From: DASZGI01 sp035938995
Lineage (GTDB): Bacteria > Actinomycetota > Actinomycetes > Streptomycetales > Catenulisporaceae
DNA length: 47,298 nucleotides
Reading direction: 5' to 3'
Assembly: GCF_035938995.1 (NCBI RefSeq)
Contig: NZ_DASZGI010000022.1
Location: 1 to 47,298, forward strand
In this document: positions 11,939 through 20,982 of the stretch, one piece after another
Position numbering within the stretch: position 1 is the stretch's first letter
Layout: every line of letters begins with the position of its first letter
The notes under the pieces: model-generated
What the model saw: the letters and a program-made list of their open reading frames with translations, nothing else
Databases searched by the model: none
What the model was told of the DNA's origin: nothing
Position numbers and translations under genes: made by a program

Positions 11939-12126
11939 CCGCACAGCGACACCGCACCCGCGCCTGCGCAAGCTGCCGCCCGCGGATTTTCCGGCGTCAG
12001 GCGCCAACAACGCACCCACCGCGCGTCTCTCGTGGCACTTCCCCGCCCCATCCTCAACATTTATCGAATTACCGGTATCAACAATCCAATAAAGGTCACG
12101 AAAACCGTCCCGCACATCCGCTTCCG
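11939..12126. other. Non-coding flank left of the transposon, with an AT-richer patch
   Basis: I see no convincing gene between the serine hydrolase stop and the transposon end. The stretch from about 12055 to 12115 is clearly less GC-rich than everything around it. Short minus-strand reading frames cross it but have no recognisable content. It may be promoter-like or the trace of an older insertion. Confidence 0.4.
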
Positions 12127-12158
12127 CAACCCCACATAATCCCGGTTATGTGGGGTTG
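12127..12158. repeat. Perfect 13-bp inverted repeat just outside the transposon left end
   Basis: CAACCCCACATAA (12127-12139) and TTATGTGGGGTTG (12146-12158) are exact reverse complements separated by a 6-nt loop TCCCGG. The hairpin lies 39 nt outside the putative transposon end at 12198. It could terminate the upstream repair operon or be a protein-binding site. GAGTTGCG, overlapping its right edge at 12158-12165, is repeated at 12194-12201 across the transposon boundary. Confidence 0.75.
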
Positions 12159-12197
12159 AGTTGCGGGAGCGCCGTTGCCCGGCGCAAGGGGGCGAGT

Positions 12198-12413
12198 TGC
12201 GAACCTGCATTACGGTGTCCCTGCGGAGCCTGCACGAAGTGTCCCGCTGCAGGTCAGAGTGCTTTGACGCTCAGATGCCGCGCCGCAGCGTCATGCGGGT
12301 GCCCTCGAACCTGCATCGGAATGTCCCCCAAGACCTGCGCGAGTGGACATCGCCCAGGTCACAGCACCTTCGAGCCTGCATGAGGGCGTCCCTGTCCCCG
12401 CATAACGGTGTCC
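12198..12413 (+). repeat. Left-end array of transposase-binding repeats
   Basis: At least five plus-strand copies of a roughly 21-nt motif (GAACCTGCA-N4/5-GTGTCC) lie at 12198-12220, 12225-12244, 12306-12326, 12371-12391 and 12396-12413. The first is terminal. Spacers between CCTGCA and the TGTCC half are 5 nt, except 4 nt in the second copy. The last copy starts CCCGCA instead of CCTGCA, and the fourth has GCGTCC. A more degenerate relative may lie near 12331-12350. All copies face inward, as expected for TnsB-type transposase sites. Confidence 0.8.
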
Positions 12414-12589
12414 TGCACTCCAGCTTGTCGTGAACGGAGCCACCACCTGCGGCGACCTGACGCTTCGCCAGGAGCCCTCTGGAGCGCAGGCAGGTGTCGT
12501 GGGCCGTTCCGGATGCGCCGTCAGAAGCCCTCTCCGCGAAGCCATTCCGGGCCGACGGCGCTCCGCGCCACCGCCGAAGCCGGATTGGG

Positions 12590-12620
12590 TGTGTCTGATA
12601 CTGTTCACATATCAGACACA
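12590..12620. promoter_or_regulatory. Perfect 11-bp palindrome upstream of the left integrase (probable operator)
   Basis: TGTGTCTGATA (12590-12600) and TATCAGACACA (12610-12620) form an exact inverted repeat with a 9-nt spacer, 25 nt before the probable TTG start of the integrase. A weak promoter could overlap it (TTGGGT at 12585, CATATC at 12608, 17-nt spacing). The dyad looks like a repressor operator or a recombinase arm site. I did not find a second copy in the window. Confidence 0.6.
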
Positions 12621-12645
12621 CCTGTCACGGAAGAGGACCCCTCGA

Positions 12646-13876
12646 TTGGAACCGCTGAAGGACCTGAAGGCTGAGGCCGTCGCCCGCGGCGAGCAGCCGC
12701 TAACCCTCGCTCCGCCCAGCGAAGCGGTTATCCCGGCCGGGCGGGCGAGATCCTCCGGCCGCAACGCACGAGACCACCAGCTCCCGCCGGAGGCCGCGGC
12801 CCGGCTCGCCGAGGCCGTCCCGCCCCACCCGCCGGGCCTGGGCTTCGCGCTGGGCCCGCTACGAGATCTGGTGCGCGGCGAACGGCTATGCGACTCCGAT
12901 GCCGCCTACCGCAGCGATGCTCGCCGCCTACCTCGACTACCTCGGCCACGACCAGGGACTGAAGGTCTCTACCCTCGAATCCCACCTCGGCTCGCTCATG
13001 GCCCTTACGCACCTGTGGGTGGCCGCCGAGACTGAGCGCCTGGCCGGACTGCGCCTGCACGGCGTCGATCCGGGGGAGGACCCGGTCGCCCCATCCACCG
13101 TGCTGGCGCGCAAGGCGATCGCCGCGCGGTCCCGGGCGGTGGCGCTCGACCCGCTGGCGGACCCCGGTACGAAGCGCGCCGCGCCGCTGCTGCCGGTGGA
13201 TGTGCGCGCCATGGTCGACAAGATCGAGCAGAACACCCTGGTCGGCATGCGCGACAAGGCCCTGATCCTGCTCGGGTTCGCGATGGGCCGGCGCGGCGCC
13301 GAGATCGCCGCCGTGAACGCCAACGACCTGACCGAGCCGGAGGAGGCCGACGGTGAAGTGCTGCGCGTGCGCGTGCGGCTGTCGAAGACGAACTCTTCCG
13401 GGATGAAGGAGGACTCCGTGGACGTGCCACGTAGCCAGGATGTGCGCTACTGCCCGGTCACCGCGGTGCGCCGCTGGCAGCTCGAGCTCGCCCGCCGTGG
13501 CTACACCGGCGCGGCCCTGTTCCCGCGCCTGGACAACCGCGGCCGGATCGGCGCCGCAGCCGGCAGCCCCGCCCGCGCTCGCACGGTGGATGATGGCCGG
13601 ATCACCCAGCAGACCATCTACCGCGTCATCCGCAAGCGCGCGGCCGCCGCCGGAGTGGATGTGCGTGTCAAAAAGGACGGAACGAACGTTCCGCGGCAGG
13701 TCAGCGCGCACTCCACCCGCCGCGGATTCGTCACCGCAGCTTTCGCCTCCGGCGCCGACCCGCTGCACGTCGCCCGGCACGCCGGATTCACCCCCGGCTC
13801 CAAGGTCCTCTACCGGTACGTCGACGAGACCTTGAAGGTCAACCCGGCACAAGGTCTGCTCGACCCGAGCCAATAG
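12646..13876 (+). pseudogene. Tyrosine recombinase/integrase, frameshifted in its N-terminal region
   Basis: The catalytic domain is intact from the ATG at 12899 onward: first Arg in 'MGRRGAEIAAV', Lys in 'SKTN', the HxxR box 'HSTRRGF', the box III His in 'HAGFTPGS' and the nucleophile Tyr in 'LYRYVDE'. Homology to the N-terminal core-binding domain continues upstream of that ATG in the same frame ('TRRAWASRWARYEIWCAANG'). The rest of the N-terminus ('LPPEAAARLAEAVPPH') is in another frame that begins with a TTG at 12646. The two frames join near 12826-12830, where two bases seem to be missing from CCCCAC-CCGCCGG. This is either a real inactivating frameshift, a sequencing error or a recoding site. 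If translation starts at 12899 the protein lacks most of its core-binding domain. Confidence 0.72.
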
Positions 13877-13927
13877 GCGCTCACCCACGATGCCACGCCG
13901 CGATCATCGGTTCAACGAGACCGGATT

Positions 13928-13968
13928 AGGGTCCGTCGGCGGGGATCGTCACCCCGCGCCGACACCCT
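13928..13968 (+). terminator. Hairpin after the left integrase
   Basis: A strong interrupted stem pairs AGGGT (13928) with ACCCT (13964), GTCGGCG (13935) with CGCCGAC (13957) and GGG with CCC around the loop ATCGTCA. There is no T-tract, which is common for actinobacterial terminators. It separates the integrase from the STAND gene, which has its own ribosome site (GGGAGGGG just before 14097). Confidence 0.55.
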
Positions 13969-14096
13969 ATAAGCGAGGGACGCGCCCGATCACGACATAC
14001 TGGCAGAACTCGCCAATAATCGCCGAGGTGTGCCGGTCAGGGGCGAGACTGTGAGAGTAGAACGCGGCTAGGCCACAGGTCGGGAGGGGCAGTCAT

Positions 14097-17000
14097 ATGA
14101 CGGCGGAGTCGGTGGTATCAGGTCTCTCCACAGGGGGCGCGGGGACGATCTACGAGTACCGGCTCGCCGCCCTGGCACTGGCCGCGCTCCTGCGCGGGGA
14201 CCGGGTGCCGGGTCTGAACGTTCCGATCACACACGTCGATCTGCAGCAGCGCAACGCCGGCCTGTACCTCGACGACGTCATCGCGCGCGCGGCGGACGAA
14301 AGTGGCACGACGCTTATCGTCGAGTTCCAGGTCAAGCGCACCATCTCGCCGACGCGGAAAAACCGCGAGTGGATCTCGGTGGTCACGCAGTGCTTGAAGG
14401 TCGTCGGCGCGGATCGTGAGGGCGTGGCGCGGCGGCACCACCGGCTCGGGCTGGCCGCACCCAAGCCCGTCAACACGCTCGCTGATCTTGAGGAGCTGAC
14501 GCGTTGGGTCGGTGCGCAGCGTGAGTCCGCGCCGGCGATCCGGATGATGTCGCGGGCGGAGGAGGTGGAGGATGCGGTACGAGAGCGGTGGGTCAACCTG
14601 CGAGACACGATCATCGACGTGTCCGCCGCGCAGGGCTCGCCGGTCTCCGGGGACGAGGCCGACGAACTCACGTACCTGATCGCAGGCGCGATGGTCGTGT
14701 GGGTCACGGATGTCGACGACGGCGGACGGGATCATCGCGACGCGCTTAACCGGCTCGGCGATCTCGTGCCCCCAGCCCCAGCGGACGGTGCCGAGAAGCT
14801 GTTCCAGAGCCTTGCGAGCTTCGCGGCGACGCGCGGGCCGCGCACCGGGGGATTCGACGTCCCCGCACTGCGCGCAGCCCTGGCGGCCAGTCGAGTACGG
14901 CTTCGCGGCGACCCCCGCCACGCACTCGAACTCGAATCCCTTGGCGCATGGACGCGTGAATTTCTCGACCGAACCCGCGACACCGTAGCCGGCGCCGTGC
15001 ACCTTGAGCGGGCCGATGATACGCAGATGGTGGCCACCGCGCTCGCCGAGCAGACGGCGGTCGTACTCTCCGGCAGGGCTGGGGTGGGCAAGAGCGCGCT
15101 CGCCCGCCGTGCGGCCCGCCACGCACGAGAGACGGGCGCGTGCGTACTGGCCCTGTCACTGACCGAACGCAACTGGAGAACGCTCGCCGATATCGAGGGC
15201 GAGCTGCATATCCACCTCGGAGAAACACTGGCCAGCGCACCGACCACCGGGCCGCTGCTGGTCCTGATCGACGGCGCAGAACAGTGCCTGACCGACGGCG
15301 GCGCCCTCCTGCGCAGCGTCCTGCAGACCGTTCCCCGCAACGAGCAAGGCTTCGCCTGGCACCTGATGGCCACCGCGCGAGACGAAGCAGCCTCAGCCGT
15401 CGCCGACATCATCGCCTCCGAATACGGCCGCTCTCCGGCGAAGCTACCCGTCGGGGACCTGACCGACAGCGACGTCCGCCAGCTGATCGGACAGTTCCCG
15501 GCGCTGCGTCCGCTGGATCGACACCCGCGCCCCCGCAGGCTTCTGCGACGGCCGTACCTGGTCGACCTCCTGGTGCGCGCAAGCCAGCAGTCACCTCTGC
15601 CCGCCACGGTCCTGGCCGAGGAGGACGTGGCGGACCTGGTATTCGAGCGCATCGTGCGCCTGGGCGAGGGCTTACTGCCCGGCCGCGGCGCCCCCGATGA
15701 CCGCGCCGACATCTACCTCACGATGGCTGACACCATCCTCACGGGAACTACCGCGTCACAGCTTCGCGGTACCGACGGCGAGGCCCGGCAAGGCCTGACC
15801 AGCGACGACGTCCTCGCACGAGAACGCACCGACTACCGTCTAGCACACGACGTGCTGGCCGACTACGCCGTGAGCACGCGCCTTGCCTCCCGCGACGGGC
15901 GAGCGCTGGTCGCATCGGCCACTGAGCCGCGCCGGATCCTGCGCGCGATCCGACTGTGGATCCAGCAGCGCCTGTCAGCCGCCATGGCCTCCTCCCCAGC
16001 CGCACTCACCGCCGAATGGGGCGACCTGCTGAGCTATGCCGAAACGCTCACCGAACGAGACGGGCCACGCTGGACCGCGGTACCCTACGAGGCGCTGGTC
16101 AATCTCGGCCCCGTGGAACAGGCCCTGCGTGCGCTGCGTCCTGCTCTGCTCGAGCATGACGGCGAGGGACTCGGCCAGCTGATAGAGGTCACCAAACGGC
16201 AGGCGCTGACTATCGGCGTAACCACACCGAGGTTCGATGCAGCCTTGTCCGCCCCGATCGTCGGCTTCCTCGCCGAGCTCGGGTCGCGATTGCCTTCCGC
16301 CCACCGCGAAGCCGCCACGACACTCGTACGTGACCACCTGCGGGCGCTCGCGCAAACGCCAGAAGCCGAAACGCGCAGATTGCTGCCCTCCGCCTCGAAT
16401 CTCCCCTCAGCCATGATCGCCTGGAGCGGGCGGTCGTGGGACAACCGGCTGCGCGGAACGGCGGAGTCGCTGGGCCTTCTCGCCGCCCACCTGAACGAGG
16501 CCGCCGAGAGGTTCCTGATCGAGTCTACGAACACCTCAGCCTTCGAGACAGCCCATGCGATCGAACTGCCGCTCGCAGCGCAAGCCATGGCACGCCATCG
16601 GCCCGCACTGCTGCTACGCCTTTCCGCAGGCTATTACCTTCGCTGCGACCTGGAGCGCGACGAGGCATCGGCGAGCCGCGCCTCAGTCAATGGTGTTCCA
16701 CCGCGGCGCGGCTGGGGCGGCGACGAATCCGGTGTGCGCGAGCATCTGCCCCACCGCGGCGGACCGCTCGCACACCCGGACTACGGTCCGTTCGCGGCCT
16801 TGCTCGCCGCAGATCCGCCGGGCGGCCTGCGGCTGGTGGCCGCCGTCGTGGATGCGGCCACCGATGCCCGCATCCGTGCCGAAAGCCGTGGGCACGATCG
16901 AGAGCTTCGACTCAACCTTGCCCTCGCACACTGGCCTACCTCGCGCACCTACCGCGGAACGACCAACGTATGGACCTGGTATCGCGGTCGCGGGATCGGC

Positions 17001-19088
17001 GACTACCCCGCCTTCTCGGCGCTCATGGCCCTACGCGCCTGGGGCGCGGAACGTATCGCCCACGACGACCCGCCGCAGCAGGTCATCGACGATATCCTCG
17101 ACGCCGGAGGAAGCCTGGGCCTGGTCGCCGTCGCCTTCTCCCTCCTCGTCGGCGTGCTCGAACAGCACGGCGAACTGCTCCACCCGTTTCTCGCCCACCC
17201 GCTGGTGTGGCAGTTGGAGACGCTGCGGACACGCCCCGGCTCCCTGCCCACCCTTCACGTACCCGAGGCGCCGCGCATCGACCAGGACATCGAGTCGGTC
17301 GCCCTGGATCTGACACTGGCCAGCGACGAGGCACAGCGCCTCGCCCTCCAGCACGTCGGGCGAGTACTGATCTCCTACGGTTCAGAACTGGAGGGCCCTT
17401 GCGGGTTGCCCCAACTCTCACTGGAGCAACCCGACGCAGGCATCACATACCCTCAGCCCGACACGACAGTGAACGAGATGATCACCCGCAAGTGGGCGGC
17501 GATCCTCGACGGCGCCACATACACGACAAACCACGAGCCCGACGGCAGAATCGCGATCCGACCCAGCATCAACCCGGAGGTCGCCGAAGGTCTCGCCGCA
17601 GCGGGTGGGCGCCACGCCGCCGCCTATATTGAGATCACGGCCGTGACCGCGCAGGCAATCGAGTACGGCAACTGCAGCACCGACGGGACCACAGCCGCCG
17701 AGATGCACCGCACCATGACCACGGCACTCGGCCAACTCACCTCGGTCACCGCCACGGAAGAGACCCGGTTGGTTCGAGATTGCGCCGCGGCCGTCGCGGC
17801 AGCACTGCTCATCGCGCCCGCACGAGGCGAGCAGATCGCCGACGAAGACCTCACCTGGGCTGCCAGGACGCTACTCGATGCCGCGGACCCCGAACCCCAA
17901 CTGCCACGTGCATTCGGTGACACCCCAGAGCAGCTTTGGGAAATGGGCGCCGACCGGTCCGCGGCCGTCGGGCTGCCGTGGCTCCTGCTTCACCCGCACA
18001 TCCAGCAGCGCACCGGAGTCGAGGCCGACACACTGACCGAGGCTCTCGTCACTCTCGCCGGGAGCATGTTCATCGAGGTGCGTCAACGCCTCGCGCGTGC
18101 ACTGGCGCCGACCTGGAGCGTTCCGTGTGAAAAAGACTGCCCGAACCACGACACGGCCCTGGCAGCCCTACGCGGCATGCTCGCCACCAGCGGACTGGGG
18201 CCGCGGCACCCTGGTGCCCGTATCCGCCAGCCGGTCAGGCTCCTTGAGCCGCTGCCGGACGCGATCGTCGATGATGCGATCCGCCTCGAGTTCGGCCTGG
18301 TCAGCCCGGCGATCACAGGCCTTGCCGCCGCGGCGCGATCCGAGTGCCCTCACGGTCGGCAGGCCAGGGACCTGCTCGAAGCACTGACAACCTACGACAC
18401 GGTGCGTTGGCCCATCGAGTACGCCCGCGAACGCTTCGAACAGCGCTTCGCGTGGCGAAACGCCATAGATCAGTACAGCGCTCAACGGATCCTCGACGGC
18501 GATCAAGGTCACCTGAGCCGGTACCTGCGAGCCTTCGCGCCCGTCGCGGAGCAACTTTCTGGGCTGTTGACCGCTATGGTCGGACTGGCCACTACTACGG
18601 AACGCGTGAGCGCGCTGGAGGGTGTGTGGCCCTCGGTCATGAACGCGCTGCTGCCTGAGGACCGGCAGATCGTCACGATCGACGGCCGCCGCCCGCAGGA
18701 GGAAGACATCGAGGCCCTCGACGCCGCACTGCTTCCGCTGCCACCTGAGGACGCGCCGTGGCCGACAGAAAGAACCGGCGTACTCATCTGGAGGTGGGTG
18801 CGCTCGTATGAGAGCTGCCCGCACCTCGCAGACCGCCTGATCGACACCATCAATCGCGGCGGGTGGCTCGAGGAGCCGGAAGCCACCCGGGCAACGCTAC
18901 TCGTGCTCGGCACCGATCCTGTGCGGATCAAGGCGGAGTCGCGATTAGTAGTCGCATGGCTGAGATACGTGTTCACCCACCCGTCGGCAATCGGTGATCA
19001 TCGACCCACACTGCAGCGGATGCTCGACGAGCTCGTCACTGTCGGCCACCGCAGGGCGCTCATCCTGCAGTCGGAGCTCGAAGCCTAG
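14097..19088 (+). CDS. Large STAND-like NTPase with N-terminal Cap4-like nuclease domain (probable Avs-type defence protein)
   Basis: This 1663-aa protein has three zones. Residues about 12-110 resemble the Cap4/DUF4297-type PD-(D/E)xK nuclease: Glu20 in 'GTIYEYRLAALALAALLRG', Asp59/Asp60 in 'GLYLDDVIARA', and E-x-Q-x-K at Glu76, Gln78 and Lys80 in 'LIVEFQVKRT'. Residues about 300-620 form an NTPase with Walker A GRAGVGKS (326-333) and Walker B 'LLVLIDGAEQ' (Asp392). The remaining thousand residues are helical with no motif I recognise and would be the sensor. This layout matches bacterial STAND/Avs proteins, which recognise a phage protein, oligomerise and cut DNA. The specific subtype is not identifiable by eye. 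It is a single-gene module with its own ribosome site, between the integrase and the PIN gene. Confidence 0.7.
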   Translation: MTAESVVSGLSTGGAGTIYEYRLAALALAALLRGDRVPGLNVPITHVDLQQRNAGLYLDDVIARAADESGTTLIVEFQVKRTISPTRKNREWISVVTQCLKVVGADREGVARRHHRLGLAAPKPVNTLADLEELTRWVGAQRESAPAIRMMSRAEEVEDAVRERWVNLRDTIIDVSAAQGSPVSGDEADELTYLIAGAMVVWVTDVDDGGRDHRDALNRLGDLVPPAPADGAEKLFQSLASFAATRGPRTGGFDVPALRAALAASRVRLRGDPRHALELESLGAWTREFLDRTRDTVAGAVHLERADDTQMVATALAEQTAVVLSGRAGVGKSALARRAARHARETGACVLALSLTERNWRTLADIEGELHIHLGETLASAPTTGPLLVLIDGAEQCLTDGGALLRSVLQTVPRNEQGFAWHLMATARDEAASAVADIIASEYGRSPAKLPVGDLTDSDVRQLIGQFPALRPLDRHPRPRRLLRRPYLVDLLVRASQQSPLPATVLAEEDVADLVFERIVRLGEGLLPGRGAPDDRADIYLTMADTILTGTTASQLRGTDGEARQGLTSDDVLARERTDYRLAHDVLADYAVSTRLASRDGRALVASATEPRRILRAIRLWIQQRLSAAMASSPAALTAEWGDLLSYAETLTERDGPRWTAVPYEALVNLGPVEQALRALRPALLEHDGEGLGQLIEVTKRQALTIGVTTPRFDAALSAPIVGFLAELGSRLPSAHREAATTLVRDHLRALAQTPEAETRRLLPSASNLPSAMIAWSGRSWDNRLRGTAESLGLLAAHLNEAAERFLIESTNTSAFETAHAIELPLAAQAMARHRPALLLRLSAGYYLRCDLERDEASASRASVNGVPPRRGWGGDESGVREHLPHRGGPLAHPDYGPFAALLAADPPGGLRLVAAVVDAATDARIRAESRGHDRELRLNLALAHWPTSRTYRGTTNVWTWYRGRGIGDYPAFSALMALRAWGAERIAHDDPPQQVIDDILDAGGSLGLVAVAFSLLVGVLEQHGELLHPFLAHPLVWQLETLRTRPGSLPTLHVPEAPRIDQDIESVALDLTLASDEAQRLALQHVGRVLISYGSELEGPCGLPQLSLEQPDAGITYPQPDTTVNEMITRKWAAILDGATYTTNHEPDGRIAIRPSINPEVAEGLAAAGGRHAAAYIEITAVTAQAIEYGNCSTDGTTAAEMHRTMTTALGQLTSVTATEETRLVRDCAAAVAAALLIAPARGEQIADEDLTWAARTLLDAADPEPQLPRAFGDTPEQLWEMGADRSAAVGLPWLLLHPHIQQRTGVEADTLTEALVTLAGSMFIEVRQRLARALAPTWSVPCEKDCPNHDTALAALRGMLATSGLGPRHPGARIRQPVRLLEPLPDAIVDDAIRLEFGLVSPAITGLAAAARSECPHGRQARDLLEALTTYDTVRWPIEYARERFEQRFAWRNAIDQYSAQRILDGDQGHLSRYLRAFAPVAEQLSGLLTAMVGLATTTERVSALEGVWPSVMNALLPEDRQIVTIDGRRPQEEDIEALDAALLPLPPEDAPWPTERTGVLIWRWVRSYESCPHLADRLIDTINRGGWLEEPEATRATLLVLGTDPVRIKAESRLVVAWLRYVFTHPSAIGDHRPTLQRMLDELVTVGHRRALILQSELEA

Positions 19089-19292
19089 CGCCACGACCTC
19101 GGCTCGATGAGGCGTCGGACCTCCCCGCGAATCAGCCTTCCGCGCAGACGGTGGCGGCCAGATCACGACCACCGCGGCGAAGGCGCCGTGCGCAAAAGCT
19201 CGTCGCTTCCGCGGATCAACTCCGGAATGTCTCTCACAAGCGAGACGGGCCCGATGAGCTCGGTTCTCGAGTGCACCCCCGATGGAACCTCG

Positions 19293-19832
19293 CTACAGCA
19301 GAAGATCGGATGGCCGGGTGGGAAGCCGCAGGTGCCGGTCCGCGTCCACCATCTTCTGCAGCAGGTCGAAGCCGTCCTGGGCGGTGATCGCGCCGGCTAC
19401 GGTCGCGGCCGCCACCATGTCGAGCGTCTCGCGCGTGGTGATGCCGCGACCTCTGGCGTATATCAGGGCTTCGCGATCGTCGCTGATCCACCAGGAGCCG
19501 TTGAACTGCTCCCAATGAAGGATGATGTGGCAGGTCTCCGCCTCGCCGAGATGCTTGAGCGGCAGATCGTCGGTGCCGCCGAACACGGCGCGGCGCACGA
19601 GGTTGACCTGCTGGATGTCCGCGTCCTCGGTGACCTCGATCGGCTCGCCCAGCCAGCCGGCAGTGGGCAGATCCGCGAGGGTGGGATGGTGGTGTGCTGA
19701 ACGGCTCGCCTCGTAGGCCACCGCCGCCGTCCACCTGCCGCGCCCGTCGAGCACCCCGGCCAACAGGTCGAGGCGGCCGACGGCCGCGAAGTTGCACAGG
19801 ACGGTGTTGTCCGGGAAGAAGAAGACGCTCAC
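19293..19832 (-). CDS. PIN-like domain protein, partner of the XRE/ImmA protein
   Basis: This 179-aa protein looks like a PIN-fold ribonuclease. Acidic residues sit at the expected places: Asp8 in 'FFFPDNTVLCNFA', Glu residues in 'LGEAETCHII', and the Asp pair in 'WISDDREALIYARGRGI', followed by a helix 'TTRETLDMVAAA'. Its GTG start (19832) overlaps the TGA of the upstream XRE/ImmA gene, so the two are translationally coupled. Similar pairs are found in toxin-antitoxin-like and phage-defence contexts. PIN toxins cut RNA; here both toxicity and substrate are inferred. About 200 bp between its stop and the STAND gene stop hold nothing I recognise. Confidence 0.72.
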   Translation of the reverse strand: MSVFFFPDNTVLCNFAAVGRLDLLAGVLDGRGRWTAAVAYEASRSAHHHPTLADLPTAGWLGEPIEVTEDADIQQVNLVRRAVFGGTDDLPLKHLGEAETCHIILHWEQFNGSWWISDDREALIYARGRGITTRETLDMVAAATVAGAITAQDGFDLLQKMVDADRHLRLPTRPSDLLL

Positions 19833-20932
19833 TTTCCGCCGTGGACCTCGCTCCCCGACTCCAGGGCGTCGCGCAGGTCCTCGACCTCGACGTCTATGAG
19901 CGCGGCGTAGGGGCGCAACGTCGAGCGCCCCGCCTCGTACGCGGCGTACGTGTCGCGGACGAGCAGGCCCGGCGCCCGCGGGATGGCGGCCGCCGCCGTG
20001 CGACGAGAGAGCTCCTCCCCGCGTCCGGCAAGGGTGGCCGCCTTTGCAGCGCTGACCGCCTTGAAGCGATCGCAGGTGCCTGCGTCGATCAGGCGGAGCT
20101 TCAACAGCCTGATCGCCAGCGCTGAGGGTGAGACCGCGAGCTCGCAGGCGAGAGCGGCGAAGTCCGTCTCTCCGAATCCGCCGGTGTCGACGGCTCGGGT
20201 CAGCCGTTCGGCCGGCATCAGGAACGCCGCGGCGAAGGCGTTGGCGCGCTGCTCGGTCGGATCCCTCGACTGCACCTTGTCGTACACGTCCCGGTCCAGG
20301 TGCACGCCCTGGTCGTCGTCGGCGATTAGATGGGCGAGCTCGTGAGCGAGCGTGAAGCGCTGACGGGCCGGAACGTGGCTGGTGGACAGCACGATGAGCT
20401 TGACCTCGGGCGAGGAGACGGCGAGGCCGTCAAAGTCGGCGCCGAGTTCGGCGACCGCCACGTCCGCGCCGAAGACGTGCTCGATCAGTTTCGGCAGGTC
20501 GGCCTCGTCGAGCGTGCGGCCTGCCTGGGTGACCTCCGCGGAAGCCGCCTTTGCGAGCTGTTCGCCCTGAGCTGCCCACGTGCCGCCGTTGATTCGTGCC
20601 GTCGGCGTGCGCCAGGGTTGGGGATAGCCCAGAGCAGTGATGTCCGATCGAAGAGTGCTGTACCGCTTGGCTGCCTTGATCGCGGCGCCGGCGCTGCCCC
20701 CGGTGGTTCGCGCGGCGAGCGCAAGCGGCGGCTCCTCGCCGGTGATCAGCCAGTCGACGGTGACCTCGCACAGTTCCGCGATGCGCGCGAGGTCGAGCGA
20801 GGAGAAGCGCCGGGTGCCGCCGAGGGATTTGGAGAGCTTTGAATCGTCGAGCCCGATCCGCAGGGCGAAGTCGCGCTGGCTCAGCCCCGACGCCTGAATC
20901 AGGTCGCGGACGCGGTCGGAGGCGCTCGGCAT
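19829..20932 (-). CDS. XRE-family HTH regulator with ImmA/IrrE metallopeptidase domain
   Basis: This 367-aa protein has an N-terminal Cro/C1-type HTH (about residues 5-65, 'SGLSQRDFALRIGLDDSKLS'). The ImmA/IrrE zinc peptidase domain follows, with the HExxH motif in 'FTLAHELAHLIADD' and the third-ligand helix 'TEQRANAFAAAFLMP'. It is divergent from drmD with only 79 nt between starts. It is therefore placed to repress both its own promoter and the DISARM promoter, and to be the antitoxin-like partner of the PIN protein. ImmA-type peptidases relieve repression by cutting repressors; here repressor and peptidase are in one chain. Start ATG 20932 fits the HTH and a leaderless promoter 6 nt upstream. 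Confidence 0.9.
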   Translation of the reverse strand: MPSASDRVRDLIQASGLSQRDFALRIGLDDSKLSKSLGGTRRFSSLDLARIAELCEVTVDWLITGEEPPLALAARTTGGSAGAAIKAAKRYSTLRSDITALGYPQPWRTPTARINGGTWAAQGEQLAKAASAEVTQAGRTLDEADLPKLIEHVFGADVAVAELGADFDGLAVSSPEVKLIVLSTSHVPARQRFTLAHELAHLIADDDQGVHLDRDVYDKVQSRDPTEQRANAFAAAFLMPAERLTRAVDTGGFGETDFAALACELAVSPSALAIRLLKLRLIDAGTCDRFKAVSAAKAATLAGRGEELSRRTAAAAIPRAPGLLVRDTYAAYEAGRSTLRPYAALIDVEVEDLRDALESGSEVHGGK

Positions 20933-20938
20933 GAAGCG

Positions 20939-20967
20939 ATCATAGCACCGAACTTGCGAAAATCGAA
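20939..20967 (-). promoter_or_regulatory. Probable leaderless promoter of the XRE/ImmA-PIN operon
   Basis: On the minus strand, TTCGAT (20967-20962) and TATGAT (20944-20939) are separated by exactly 17 nt. The -10 element ends 6 nt before the ATG at 20932, as in leaderless actinobacterial transcripts. The symmetric core CGA-AAA-TCG lies over the -35 box and could be an operator. Confidence 0.5.
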
Positions 20968-20982
20968 AAACATGGGGAGGAT
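20954..20982 (+). promoter_or_regulatory. Possible promoter of the DISARM operon
   Basis: TTGCGA (20954-20959) and GAGGAT (20977-20982) are 17 nt apart on the plus strand, 30 nt before the drmD ATG. The -35 box overlaps the divergent XRE promoter, so one bound repressor could shut both. The -10 match is poor, so this is tentative. GGAAGGA just before drmD is the ribosome site. Confidence 0.35.

Noticed and set aside
11851..12115. Two short minus-strand frames in the left flank
   Set aside because: No ribosome site, no recognisable content, Arg-rich translation typical of random GC-rich frames.
12198..12413. CRISPR array
   Set aside because: The repeats are short, imperfect, unevenly spaced and inverted with respect to the other end; there are no spacers or cas genes.
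12161..12433. Short plus-strand frames over the left transposon end
   Set aside because: They are made of the end repeats themselves and have no independent evidence of coding.
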